Below are positions 51,827 to 59,958 of a stretch of 59,958 bases of DNA, piece after piece. The stretch's first letter is position 1. Each line of letters opens with the position of its first letter. The notes beneath the pieces were generated by a model. It did no database searches. It saw only the letters and a program-made list of their open reading frames with translations, and had not been told where the DNA came from. The position numbers and the translations under genes were made by a program. Source of the DNA: Planctomycetota bacterium (GTDB taxonomy: Bacteria; Planctomycetota; Uabimicrobiia; Uabimicrobiales; Uabimicrobiaceae); assembly GCA_029260735.1 (NCBI GenBank), contig JAJDCR010000045.1:1-59958 (forward strand), read 5' to 3'.

Positions 51827-54366
51827 TTACTTTATTGCGCATCGGTCTACGCTACCACAAGCATCATTTACTGCAAAGTTTTTTGCTTATTTTAGGAATC
51901 GCCTTGGGAGTTGCTGTTGTTATTGCCATTGATTTAGCCAATACCAGCGCCAAAGATTCTTTTCAAACTTCCGTAGATAGCGTTGTCGGAAAAGCCACTC
52001 ACCAAATTGTCGGAGGCCCCAGTGGGATAGAAGACGAATTTTACCGCAAATTGCGCATAGAGTATAGAGTGCGTAAATCAGCCCCAGTTGTTCATGGATA
52101 TGTTCGAGCCGTTGATTGGAAACGTCCTATTCAAGTACTCGGCATAGATCCTTTCGCAGAAGCACCTTTTCGCTCTTACGTCACTATAGAAGAGAATAAC
52201 CTTTCTGGTGGTGTTTTTGGAGATTTTATTTGTCAGCCAGGCACTGTTCTTCTGGGGCAAGAGTTAGCTGAAAGAGAAAATATTAAAAAAGGAAGTTTAT
52301 TAACTCTAGAAAGAGGAGCCCAGCTTTTTCAAGTAAGAGTAATAGGCTTCATCTCACCTTCGACAACAACTGCTTCTCAGAGTCTTCAAGGAATGATGAT
52401 CGCAGACATTGCCACAGCTCAAGAAATTTTAGGAAAAATAGGAAAACTCAGTCATATCGATCTCTATTTGTCCCAAGAAAACGAAGCAGAAAAAATTCGA
52501 GAAATTCTCCCTCCAGGACTTTCCCTAAAGCGTCCCCAAGTAAGAAACTCCTACATTGCCCAAATGATCCGTGCCTTTGAGTTTAATCTTTCTGCTCTTA
52601 GCTTAATGTCTCTCATTATTGGCATGTTCCTTATTTATAATACGATTACTTTCTCCATCGTCCAGCGACGCTCTGTTTTAGGAACATTAAGAGCTTTGGG
52701 AGTAACCAGAAAGCAAATCTTTCTTATGATATTGGGGGAAACTTTTGTTTTTGGACTCCTCGGAGTTATTTTTGGAATCGGACTAGGAATTTTTTTGGGA
52801 AAAATAGTCCTTGGCTTTGTCGTTCAGTCCATCAGTGATTTCTATTACACCCTCACTCTTTCGAGGCTCAATATTTCATCTTGGAGTTTACTTAAAGGAA
52901 CCGTTCTGGGAGTCTTGACAGCCTTAATAGCGGCTTTATTTCCCGCCTACGAGGCGATGAAAACTCCCCCCACAGGGCTTATGATCCGCTCCCTTCTAGA
53001 AGACAAAGTTTTTCGCTACATTCCCCGTATAACTCTAGGGGGAGTTTTCTTTTTTGCTTTAGGGATAGGTCTTCTAGTTATGCCAAGTAATCGTATCGAG
53101 CTAGGTTTCCTGGGTCTCTTCGCTATTATTTTAGGAAGTGTACTTTTCGTTCCCCTTCTAACGGTAGTCTGCATGTGGGGAATTGAGCGTTGCCAAAATC
53201 TATATCCATCTTTATTCTTAAAGATGGCTGCTCGCAGCATCTCTCGCTCTTTAAGTCGAACAACTGTAGCGATTGCCTCTTTAATGGTAGCTGTTTCTCT
53301 CATCATAGGGGTCAGTATCATGATCGGAAGTTTTCGTAATACCGTAGAAAGCTGGCTGCAAACTGTTCTCACAGCTGACATTTTCATATCTACCCCAAGT
53401 GAAACCGGGCGACTTAACAGCTTTGATCGAGAAATTATCTCTGTTGTTGCCTCTGTAAAAGAAATCAAAGAAGTAGCCACATCTCAAACTTTACAGCTAG
53501 AAACCCCTACATATGGAATGGTAAACTTAAACGCTGTTGATCGAGATATTGCTCGTAAAACAAGACTTTACCTGTGGCAAGATGGCACTCACGATGAGGT
53601 TTACCAAAAACTGCAAGAGGGAGGAGTAATTGTAACAGAGCCTTTTGCCTATCGTCACAAAATTAAAGCCCTCCCCGGTAACTTCATCGAACTTCCTACA
53701 AATTTCGGACAAAAACGTTTTCCCGTTGTAGGGATTAGCTACTCTTACTCTTCCGACCAAGGAATTGTCGTCATGGCTTCTCCAGTTTACCGAAAATACT
53801 GGGAAGACCATCGAGTTAGTGGAGTCGCCGCATACATTCACGAGGGAGAAAACGTTTCGGCCGTAGTAGCTAAACTAGAAAAATTATTTTCCGGACGCTA
53901 TAATTTTGTTGTCCAATCCAACCGAAATTTAAGATTGTCTGCTCTAAAAATCTTTGACCGCACTTTCACAATCACAACCGCTCTGCGCATTTTAGTTGCG
54001 CTCGTTGCCTTCATTGGCATCTTAAGTACGGTTATGGCTTTGCTTTTAGAAAGAACAAAAGAATTTGGCATCTTACGGGCCAACGGAATGACTCCCGGGC
54101 AAATTTTTCGGCTCATCCTTTGGGAAACTAGTCTCTTAGGTCTCATAGCAGGTATTCTCTCGATTCCTTTGGGCACCATCATGGCTGCTATCCTAGTCTA
54201 CGTCATCAACATTAGGTCTTTTGGTTGGACTATCATTTTTCAGCCAGAACTATCTTATTACATTTATACTGTTGCCATCGCTTTAGGAGCAGCCCTTGCA
54301 GCAGGTTTATACCCTGCTTGGCGCTTACAAAAAGCCAAGGTAATTCAATCTTTACGAGCAGAGTAG
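51823..54366 (+). CDS. ABC transporter permease, two FtsX domains
   Basis: 847 residues from TTG 51823. The N-terminal membrane helix (FLLILGIALGVAVVIAIDLA) is followed by a MacB-like periplasmic core (to about 250), then FtsX domain 1 (ALSLMSLIIGMFLIYNTITF). Two central helices follow, then a second periplasmic core, and a C-terminal FtsX domain (RILVALVAFIGILSTVMALL; EFGILRANGMTPGQIFRLIL; YPAWRLQKAKVIQSLRAE). It works with the upstream ATPase. The substrate is unknown; lipid or lipoprotein handling is typical of the class. Confidence 0.9.
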   Translation: MITLLRIGLRYHKHHLLQSFLLILGIALGVAVVIAIDLANTSAKDSFQTSVDSVVGKATHQIVGGPSGIEDEFYRKLRIEYRVRKSAPVVHGYVRAVDWKRPIQVLGIDPFAEAPFRSYVTIEENNLSGGVFGDFICQPGTVLLGQELAERENIKKGSLLTLERGAQLFQVRVIGFISPSTTTASQSLQGMMIADIATAQEILGKIGKLSHIDLYLSQENEAEKIREILPPGLSLKRPQVRNSYIAQMIRAFEFNLSALSLMSLIIGMFLIYNTITFSIVQRRSVLGTLRALGVTRKQIFLMILGETFVFGLLGVIFGIGLGIFLGKIVLGFVVQSISDFYYTLTLSRLNISSWSLLKGTVLGVLTALIAALFPAYEAMKTPPTGLMIRSLLEDKVFRYIPRITLGGVFFFALGIGLLVMPSNRIELGFLGLFAIILGSVLFVPLLTVVCMWGIERCQNLYPSLFLKMAARSISRSLSRTTVAIASLMVAVSLIIGVSIMIGSFRNTVESWLQTVLTADIFISTPSETGRLNSFDREIISVVASVKEIKEVATSQTLQLETPTYGMVNLNAVDRDIARKTRLYLWQDGTHDEVYQKLQEGGVIVTEPFAYRHKIKALPGNFIELPTNFGQKRFPVVGISYSYSSDQGIVVMASPVYRKYWEDHRVSGVAAYIHEGENVSAVVAKLEKLFSGRYNFVVQSNRNLRLSALKIFDRTFTITTALRILVALVAFIGILSTVMALLLERTKEFGILRANGMTPGQIFRLILWETSLLGLIAGILSIPLGTIMAAILVYVINIRSFGWTIIFQPELSYYIYTVAIALGAALAAGLYPAWRLQKAKVIQSLRAE

Positions 54367-54379
54367 GTGAGGAAAATTT

Positions 54380-55513
54380 ATGAAACTTAGAACTTTTTGC
54401 TTTTTCTCCATTTGCTTTCTTGCCTTATGGCTTTGGATATTTAGCCCTTATTCTCCTCCCAAATCACTCCCAAAGGAGTCTAGAATTTCAGCGATAGGAG
54501 CAATGTCCCAAGGAATTCAACAAGAAGGGTTTGCTAATGCAGAAACTCTTCGAGAGTTTCATTTCCCCGCGGATCGTGGCCCGCACTTAGATTACCAAAC
54601 AGAATGGTGGTATTACACCGGAAATCTAAAAGGAGAAAAACGACGCTTTGGTTTTCAGCTAACTATTTTTCGGCGTGCCTTACAGCCAAAGAAACAAGAG
54701 CGAAGCTCGGCTTGGGGAACAAACGAGATTTATTTTGCTCATTTTTCTCTCAGTGATATCCAAAATCAAGTTTTCTATCATAGTGAACGCTTTAGTCGCA
54801 AAGGAAATGGTTTAGCAGGAGCCCAGAGCAGCCCTTTTCGCGTTTGGATAGACGATTGGAGCATAGAGGGGCCTGAAAATAAAGTAACCCTAAAAGCTCA
54901 AGGAGAAAACTACGCTATTGATTTACAAGTTTCTCCTCTTAAACCAATAGTTTTTCAAGGCAACAAAGGCTTAAGCCAAAAAAGTGCTGAAAAAGGAAAT
55001 GCTTCCTATTATTATGCCCAAACGCGGCTTAAAACAACAGGAACAGTAGAAATAAACTCAAAGCCCATAAAGGTAGAAGGACTGAGCTGGCTTGATCGTG
55101 AATGGAGTACAAGTGCCTTAGGGAAAAAGCAAAGTGGCTGGGATTGGTTTGCCCTACAGTTAGAAAACGGCTGTGAGATCATGCTATATCAGCTTCGTCT
55201 TAGCGGTGGAGGAATCGATCCATACTCTTCCGGTAGTTTTATAAATGCAAAAGGAGAAAAGAAACATCTAAAAGTAGATGATTTTGAAATCTCTGTTCTG
55301 GATACTTGGACAAGCTTAGAAACAGGCATAACATATCCTTCCGGCTGGGAAATCAAAATTAGAGAGCCTAATATTGCATTAGAAGTCACCCCCCTACAGA
55401 AAAAACAAGAATGGCCAGATACCTTTCGTTACTGGGAAGGAGCGGTCAAAGTAGAGGGCGAGAAAAATAAAGGATATGGCTACGTTGAGCTAACAGGGTA
55501 TGAAAAACACTAG
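54380..55513 (+). CDS. AttH/CrtC-type lipocalin-like protein
   Basis: 377 residues. An N-terminal membrane anchor or signal (FCFFSICFLALWLWIF) precedes the family motifs FHFPADRGPHLDYQTEWWYY, GFQLTIFRRAL, and GLSWLDREWSTSALG followed by GWDWFALQL. This is the tandem-lipocalin fold shared by AttH and carotenoid 1,2-hydratase. Annotation as a hydratase is common, but nothing here indicates carotenoid synthesis. It starts 13 bases after the permease gene. This ATPase-permease-AttH order recurs in other genomes, so it is probably a periplasmic partner binding a hydrophobic ligand. Confidence 0.85.
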   Translation: MKLRTFCFFSICFLALWLWIFSPYSPPKSLPKESRISAIGAMSQGIQQEGFANAETLREFHFPADRGPHLDYQTEWWYYTGNLKGEKRRFGFQLTIFRRALQPKKQERSSAWGTNEIYFAHFSLSDIQNQVFYHSERFSRKGNGLAGAQSSPFRVWIDDWSIEGPENKVTLKAQGENYAIDLQVSPLKPIVFQGNKGLSQKSAEKGNASYYYAQTRLKTTGTVEINSKPIKVEGLSWLDREWSTSALGKKQSGWDWFALQLENGCEIMLYQLRLSGGGIDPYSSGSFINAKGEKKHLKVDDFEISVLDTWTSLETGITYPSGWEIKIREPNIALEVTPLQKKQEWPDTFRYWEGAVKVEGEKNKGYGYVELTGYEKH

Positions 55514-55639
55514 GATACAGATAATCCTTATCAAAAAAGAATTTTAATTTCAGTTTGCCAAAAGATAGCACAGAGATTATAATTATTCTAATAATTCAAT
55601 ATTCATAAAAAAATACTATTATCTAAACAGGAGAAGTAA

Positions 55640-56326
55640 ATGCCAAAAAAACTTTGTTTGATTGTCCTATTCATTCTAACAACCATTCATATCCAGGCGA
55701 CAAGTTTTACTGATTCAGTAAGTTTTCTCGCTCTCGTTAGTAATGAAACTACTCTTGATTTTAGTGGCCCTCAAAACTCAGCAGTTGGTGCTACTTTTAC
55801 ACCCGTCCAAAACGGAACATTTAATCCCTCCGCTATGAACGAACTTTTTGCTGCACAAGGAGTAGTTTTTGGAGAAGATGTTAGCGAGCTAGGTATTGCA
55901 CATCTCTCTGACAATGCTCCTGGAATAGAAAGCTTTTCTGGCACCGATGGAATTTTAGTAGGAAATTTTGGAGCTGATACTCCTAGCTTAGGAGCTTACT
56001 TTGTTGACCCAAGTACAGCTTTGGGTAATGTTTCCCCTGTCACAGTATCAGCAGTTGGTAGTGTCGTTGTTTCTCCTGGCAATGTAACTCTTTTTGTTTA
56101 TGATACAAATGGAAGTGTTATAGAATCTGTTAGCCGTAATGGTACAGGTTTCCTAGGAATTACATCTAACACTCCTATTGCAGCAGCAGGTTTTGCTTTT
56201 AACAATAGATCATCCAGTGGCGTTGATACTTTTATTTTCACCTCCGCGAATACCGTTCCCGAGCCTTCTAGCGGACTCCTTTTCGCCTTAGCCATCTTAG
56301 GATTAGCATTTAAACGCAATCACTAA
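55640..56326 (+). CDS. Exported protein with PEP-CTERM sorting signal
   Basis: 228 residues. The signal peptide is MPKKLCLIVLFILTTIHIQA. A beta-rich body of no named family contains VSFLALVSNETTLDFSG and VTLFVYDTNGSVIES. The C-terminus has the PEP-CTERM tripartite signal: VPEPSS, hydrophobic GLLFALAILGLAF, then KRNH. Such signals are processed by exosortase (EpsH), which must be encoded elsewhere in the genome. Ribosome binding site caggag. The gene has its own terminator and stands alone, as PEP-CTERM genes usually do. Confidence 0.85.
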   Translation: MPKKLCLIVLFILTTIHIQATSFTDSVSFLALVSNETTLDFSGPQNSAVGATFTPVQNGTFNPSAMNELFAAQGVVFGEDVSELGIAHLSDNAPGIESFSGTDGILVGNFGADTPSLGAYFVDPSTALGNVSPVTVSAVGSVVVSPGNVTLFVYDTNGSVIESVSRNGTGFLGITSNTPIAAAGFAFNNRSSSGVDTFIFTSANTVPEPSSGLLFALAILGLAFKRNH

Positions 56327-56352
56327 TTCATTCCCCTTAGTAATGTATTAAT

Positions 56353-56386
56353 AAAGAAGAGCTTTCTAATAACAAAGCTTTTCTTT
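56353..56386 (+). terminator. Terminator-like hairpin after the PEP-CTERM gene
   Basis: aaagaagagcttt (56353-56365) pairs with aaagcttttcttt (56374-56386) with one mismatch and an 8-base loop, followed by atcttcttctttaac. The stem is A/T-rich and thus of moderate strength. Confidence 0.55.
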
Positions 56387-56466
56387 ATCTTCTTCTTTAA
56401 CTTCCCTAACAACTCATAGAAAAAAACTAGCCCTCCTTCTCTTATTTTTCTTACTTACAAAAGTAG

Positions 56467-56524
56467 TTAATTATAAAGTATCAATAATTTATTTTAAAAT
56501 AAATTATTGATACTTTATAATTAA
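56467..56524. repeat. 58-bp perfect palindrome without a loop
   Basis: ttaattataaagtatcaata... (56467-56495) is followed at once by its exact reverse complement (56496-56524), centred on ttttaaaa. It is entirely A/T-rich. It lies in the 302 bases between the PEP-CTERM gene and the monooxygenase gene, which otherwise hold only the terminator-like hairpin. Perfect zero-spacer palindromes of this length are usually unstable, so it may be a recent insertion or a selected cruciform. Confidence 0.75.
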
Positions 56525-56628
56525 TATGCATAATACTTAGAAGTAAAATTCTATTTACCGATTTACTTAGTTATAGTAAAAAGTACTAAGAAGTGTTCAG
56601 ACACCTACGTTTAGAGAAAGGAGGAGTC

Positions 56629-58206
56629 ATGGACATCTGCGTTATAGGTGCAGGCCCTTCTGGGTTATGTACCATAAAAGAACTCCTTGACGAAAAACAT
56701 ACAGTTACCTGCTTTGAAAAAAATGAAGACATTGGCGGAGTCTTCTTTTATAGCCATGATAAAGGAGGGGTATATGACTCCACTATACTAACGGTTTCAA
56801 ACTATTTCATGGCTTTCTCTTCTTACCCTCCCAGTATGGAGGAAGGGAGGCATCAATGGACGAGAATCCAATATACGGAATATCTAAAAAGTTTTACCAA
56901 ACGTTTTGAGTTGTCTCGCCACATCCACTTTAATACCCAAGTCACTCGAATAGACAACCACGATAACGCAGACAAATATTGGGTCACAACTAGCGGACCA
57001 AACGGAGAAAGTAAACAAGTTTTTGATGCTATCGCCATTTGTACAGGCACTCATCAAATTGCAAAAACTCCTACTTTTTCTGGACAAGAAAAATTTCAAG
57101 GAGAAATTATCCATTCCGAAAGTTATAAAAACGCTGCGCGTTTTTGTGACAAAAATGTTGTCTGCATAGGAGTAGGAGAAAGTAGTGCCGACATTTCTCA
57201 TGAAATATCTCTTGCCGCTAAAAGATCTATGCTCTCCATGAGACGCTACCCCTGGGTTATCTCTAGATACATAAGGGGGTTCGTCAACGATGCGTTTACC
57301 GCTCGAATTTTTTATTCTTTTCCCCTAGAGTATAAAAAAAATGTGGGAGTAAGAGGTTTCCGGAAAAGACTAAAAAATCCCGAGGCTAGCCAATATGCCT
57401 CCTGGGATAAAATGCAACTCTTACGGGCGAAATGGAACACAGAGGCAAACAATCGTTTTCGGCAATACGCCACTAAAAATGAAATTTTCCTCACCGATAT
57501 TGCCGAAGGCCGCTTGGAAGTAAATGTCGGAGGAATTGATCATTTAACCGAAGACTCTGTTGTTTTTAAAGACGGTCAGGTCTTTCCTACAGATATACTT
57601 ATGTGTTGCACAGGATACCAAAATCGTTTCTCTTTTTTAGAGCACATCATCAAGATAGATGATATACGCGATATGTACAAACACATGATTCATCCGAAAC
57701 TCGGTTCCAGAATTGCTTTTATGGGGTGGGCTCGCCCTGCAACAGGAGGGATTCCCGCCTGCTCAGAAATGCAAAGCCGCTACTTTGCTCTTCTTTGTAG
57801 TGGCAAACGAGAACTTCCCCCCAAAGAAAAACTAGCTCAAATAATCGAGCACGATCGACAAGCAGAAGAGGACTTGTTTTGTGAAAGTCCCCATGTTAGA
57901 ACGCTAGTAGATTGGCATGAGTACATGGATTACCTAGGAAAACAAGTAGGTTGCGCTCCACATCATTTTTACCTAGACCCTATTTTGTTTTTCAAGATGT
58001 GGTATGGTGCTCAACTTTCTTATCATTATCGATTAAGAGGACCGCATGCTCAACCCAAAATAGCCAAATCTATTATTAAAAAACTTCCCGTGAGTTTTGA
58101 TCGCATAGACCTTTTAACATTACCCTTTTATTCCATCTATGCTAACACAATCACAAAAGTAAAAGAAATATTCCGCAAACCACCTTCTCCTATGCCCAAC
58201 TCTTAA
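56629..58206 (+). CDS. Flavin-containing monooxygenase-like protein
   Basis: 525 residues from ATG 56629 (aaaggagg upstream; a GTG at 56593 is less likely). The FAD-binding ICVIGAGPSGLCTIKELL lies at the N-terminus. The FMO fingerprint FxGxxxHxxxY is exact (FQGEIIHSESY), and the NADPH-binding VVCIGVGESSADISHE follows. The C-terminal third contains MGWARPATGGIPACSEMQSR. It should use NADPH and oxygen to oxidise a soft nucleophile (N or S) or a ketone; the substrate is unknown. Transcribed alone, with a terminator behind it. Confidence 0.85.
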   Translation: MDICVIGAGPSGLCTIKELLDEKHTVTCFEKNEDIGGVFFYSHDKGGVYDSTILTVSNYFMAFSSYPPSMEEGRHQWTRIQYTEYLKSFTKRFELSRHIHFNTQVTRIDNHDNADKYWVTTSGPNGESKQVFDAIAICTGTHQIAKTPTFSGQEKFQGEIIHSESYKNAARFCDKNVVCIGVGESSADISHEISLAAKRSMLSMRRYPWVISRYIRGFVNDAFTARIFYSFPLEYKKNVGVRGFRKRLKNPEASQYASWDKMQLLRAKWNTEANNRFRQYATKNEIFLTDIAEGRLEVNVGGIDHLTEDSVVFKDGQVFPTDILMCCTGYQNRFSFLEHIIKIDDIRDMYKHMIHPKLGSRIAFMGWARPATGGIPACSEMQSRYFALLCSGKRELPPKEKLAQIIEHDRQAEEDLFCESPHVRTLVDWHEYMDYLGKQVGCAPHHFYLDPILFFKMWYGAQLSYHYRLRGPHAQPKIAKSIIKKLPVSFDRIDLLTLPFYSIYANTITKVKEIFRKPPSPMPNS

Positions 58207-58229
58207 CAAATCTCAAATACTCTTCCCCT

Positions 58230-58254
58230 AGAGGGAACATTACTTGTTCCCTCT
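58230..58254 (+). terminator. Terminator-like hairpin after the monooxygenase gene
   Basis: agagggaaca (58230-58239), 5-base loop, tgttccctct (58245-58254), then tctcc. A perfect 10-bp stem with only a short pyrimidine tract. Confidence 0.6.
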
Positions 58255-58378
58255 TCTCCAAGATATAGATAATTTTACAAACAATTGTTTGCCTTATCGG
58301 TTTAGGAAAAGTACAATCCGATTCTGTAACAGGAATCTTAACATCTTAAAATTTTATGTCTTAACAGGAATGTGTAAA

Positions 58379-59764
58379 ATGAACAAAGAGTGTATACGAA
58401 ATATCTTATCTGAGGGGAAAGTTAGCTCCAAAATTATGATTAGTGGTTGGGTGAGGACTAGACGCGACTCAAAGGACTTCTCGTTTATTGAAATAAACGA
58501 TGGAAGTTGCCTAAAAAACCTTCAAGTTATTGCTGATCAGGATATCCCCGGCTATGAAGAAAACGTCCTTCAGGCTAATACTGGCGCTTCCATAGAGGTC
58601 ATTGGAGAAATTTGTGAATCACAAGGAAAAGGACAAAAGGTAGAAATCAAAGCAAAAAAAATAAAGCTACTTGGGGATTGCCCTGCTGACTACCCTCTCC
58701 AGAAAAAACGCCACACCAATGAGTTTCTACGAACTATTTCTCATCTACGCCCCAGAACAAACACCTTTGGAGCGGCTTTTCGAGTTCGTCATGCTGCCAG
58801 CTACGCCATCCATAAGTTTTTTAATGACAATGGATTCATTAATTTACATAGCCCCATAATAACTGCTTCTGACTGCGAAGGAGCAGGACAAATGTTTCGT
58901 GTAACTGCCTTAGATATAGAAAACCTTCCTAAAAAAGAAGGGAAAGTAGATTTCTCTAAAGACTTTTTTGGAGAAGAGACAAGCTTAACTGTTTCAGGTC
59001 AACTAGAAGCGGAAATTTTTGCGACAGCCTTTAGTAAAGTCTACACTTTTGGACCAACCTTTCGAGCTGAGAATTCCAACACAACTAGACACTTAGCTGA
59101 GTTTTGGATGATTGAGCCAGAAATGGCCTTTTGCGATCTTTCCGGCAACATGGATGTAGCAGAAAAATTCATAAAGTACGTTATTGACTACGTCTTGACA
59201 AACTGCGCAGAGGACATGGACTTTTTTAATAAGTGGTATGAAAAGGGAATCATTCAAAAACTGCAATCTATTCGCAAAGCAAAGTTTGCTCGCATCACCT
59301 ACAAAGAAGCTATTGAGGCTTTAGAAAAATCAGGAAAAGACTTTGAGTACCCCGTTTCCTGGGGAATAGATCTCCAAACAGAGCATGAACGTTACTTAAC
59401 CGAAGAGTATGCCAAAAAACCTGTTTTTGTAACAAACTATCCCAAAGAAATCAAAGCTTTCTATATGCGCCTTGATGAAGGAGAGGAGACGGTTTCAGCA
59501 ATGGACTTGCTCGTTCCACGACTAGGGGAAATTATCGGGGGATCACAAAGAGAAGAAAGAGAAGACGTGCTTCGACAAAGAATTATAGACAATGATCTCT
59601 CAGAAAAAGACTATGCTTGGTATTTGGAGTTACGCAAATATGGAAGCGTTCCTCATGCAGGTTTTGGATTGGGATTTGAAAGGCTAATTATGTACTTAAC
59701 CGGAGTAAGTAATATTCGCGACGTTATTCCTTTCCCTCGTACTCCTGGAAATGCTCGGATTTAG
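58379..59764 (+). CDS. asnS: Asparaginyl-tRNA synthetase
   Basis: 461 residues from ATG 58379 (aggaa upstream); this gives the normal length, while the frame open from 58244 is too long. An OB-fold anticodon-binding domain (1-105: [20 protein letters not shown]) leads into the class II catalytic core: motif 1 around [19 protein letters not shown], motif 2 [21 protein letters not shown], motif 3 [20 protein letters not shown]. It charges tRNA-Asn with asparagine. The Asn-type sequence [14 protein letters not shown], with [19 protein letters not shown], separates it from AspRS. Confidence 0.95.
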   Translation: MNKECIRNILSEGKVSSKIMISGWVRTRRDSKDFSFIEINDGSCLKNLQVIADQDIPGYEENVLQANTGASIEVIGEICESQGKGQKVEIKAKKIKLLGDCPADYPLQKKRHTNEFLRTISHLRPRTNTFGAAFRVRHAASYAIHKFFNDNGFINLHSPIITASDCEGAGQMFRVTALDIENLPKKEGKVDFSKDFFGEETSLTVSGQLEAEIFATAFSKVYTFGPTFRAENSNTTRHLAEFWMIEPEMAFCDLSGNMDVAEKFIKYVIDYVLTNCAEDMDFFNKWYEKGIIQKLQSIRKAKFARITYKEAIEALEKSGKDFEYPVSWGIDLQTEHERYLTEEYAKKPVFVTNYPKEIKAFYMRLDEGEETVSAMDLLVPRLGEIIGGSQREEREDVLRQRIIDNDLSEKDYAWYLELRKYGSVPHAGFGLGFERLIMYLTGVSNIRDVIPFPRTPGNARI

Positions 59765-59769
59765 GGTTT

Positions 59770-59958
59770 AGAGGGAGGGAGACTTATCTGAAACCGTTAA
59801 AAAAAAAGATGATCGAAAACATCTCTAAGCACCATGTTTCCTGGAGGGTGAGGCTCCTGCCGAACAGGGGATGTGATTGGCTCCTGATGGTATTGAGGCA
59901 CATTCACAGGATCATAGGTTTCATATTGAAAAAACGTTTTATATCGCACGTACTCCTG
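59770..59958. repeat. Dispersed repeat, copy 2 (cut by the window end)
   Basis: Matches 2066-2262 through cttatctgaaaccg, cctggagggt, aggctcctgccg, ggggatgtgatt, and ggtttcatattgaaaa plus ttatatcgcac. It lies directly after asnS, outside the integrated element, whereas copy 1 is inside it. The family is therefore dispersed in the genome and moved independently of the element. Confidence 0.7.

Noticed and set aside
53016..53480. 154-codon minus frame within the ABC permease gene
   Set aside because: Antisense shadow of a well-supported FtsX permease.

Overview
The window is a low-GC bacterial chromosome segment from a Gram-negative organism. LpxH (lipid A), LolD/FtsX-type ABC genes, several lipoproteins and a PEP-CTERM-tagged exported protein are present. 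PEP-CTERM proteins combined with dense families of small palindromic repeats suggest a PVC-type lineage (Verrucomicrobiota or Lentisphaerota). That placement is inference: no rRNA or marker gene settles it, and no tRNA or rRNA gene was seen.

Layout. (1) 1-896 is gene-free sequence with palindromic repeats. (2) 897-36829 is an approximately 35.9-kb integrated element. Its ends are a 26-bp perfect direct repeat, and a tyrosine recombinase gene sits just inside the right end. The right-hand repeat forms the 3' end of an intact BRO-N-like gene (36788-38068). The left copy (881-922) still encodes the same last residues plus stop, so integration was into, and restored, the 3' end of that gene. (3) 36830-59958 is housekeeping chromosome: mtnA, ddl, nadE, lpxH, clpA, clpS, a FemAB-like acyltransferase, a PhnD-like binding protein, an aminotransferase, pdxH, an ABC transporter with an AttH-like lipocalin, a PEP-CTERM protein, a flavin monooxygenase and asnS.

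Inside the element, the left 1.5 kb is a nest of miniature inverted-repeat elements. A toxin-antitoxin-like zone follows: a truncated PIN toxin with its partner, a PIN-like protein with a frameshifted neighbour, and an HTH-ImmA/DUF4411-PIN pair. Then comes a phage/plasmid-like core of divergent XRE repressors, small ORFs, an excisionase-like HTH protein, and one 1601-residue protein that joins a family-B DNA polymerase, a Prim-Pol primase with a zinc motif, and an SF2-type helicase. This single-chain replisome in a tyrosine-recombinase element is the best candidate for an undescribed system.

The right half carries two divergent metal-efflux systems around a decayed serine resolvase. The minus-strand operon encodes a small Cys-rich protein, outer membrane factor, His-rich adaptor, CusA/HME4-like RND pump, FHA protein and His-rich lipoprotein, followed by a fused MFS-like/spermidine-synthase-like protein and an orphan sensor kinase. 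The plus-strand operon encodes an ArsR/SmtB regulator, a small Cys-rich protein, an adaptor with nine Cys/His repeats, a CzcA-like pump, an outer membrane factor, and a lipoprotein carrying two of the same Cys/His repeats. The element is therefore best read as a self-replicating or excising metal-resistance island.
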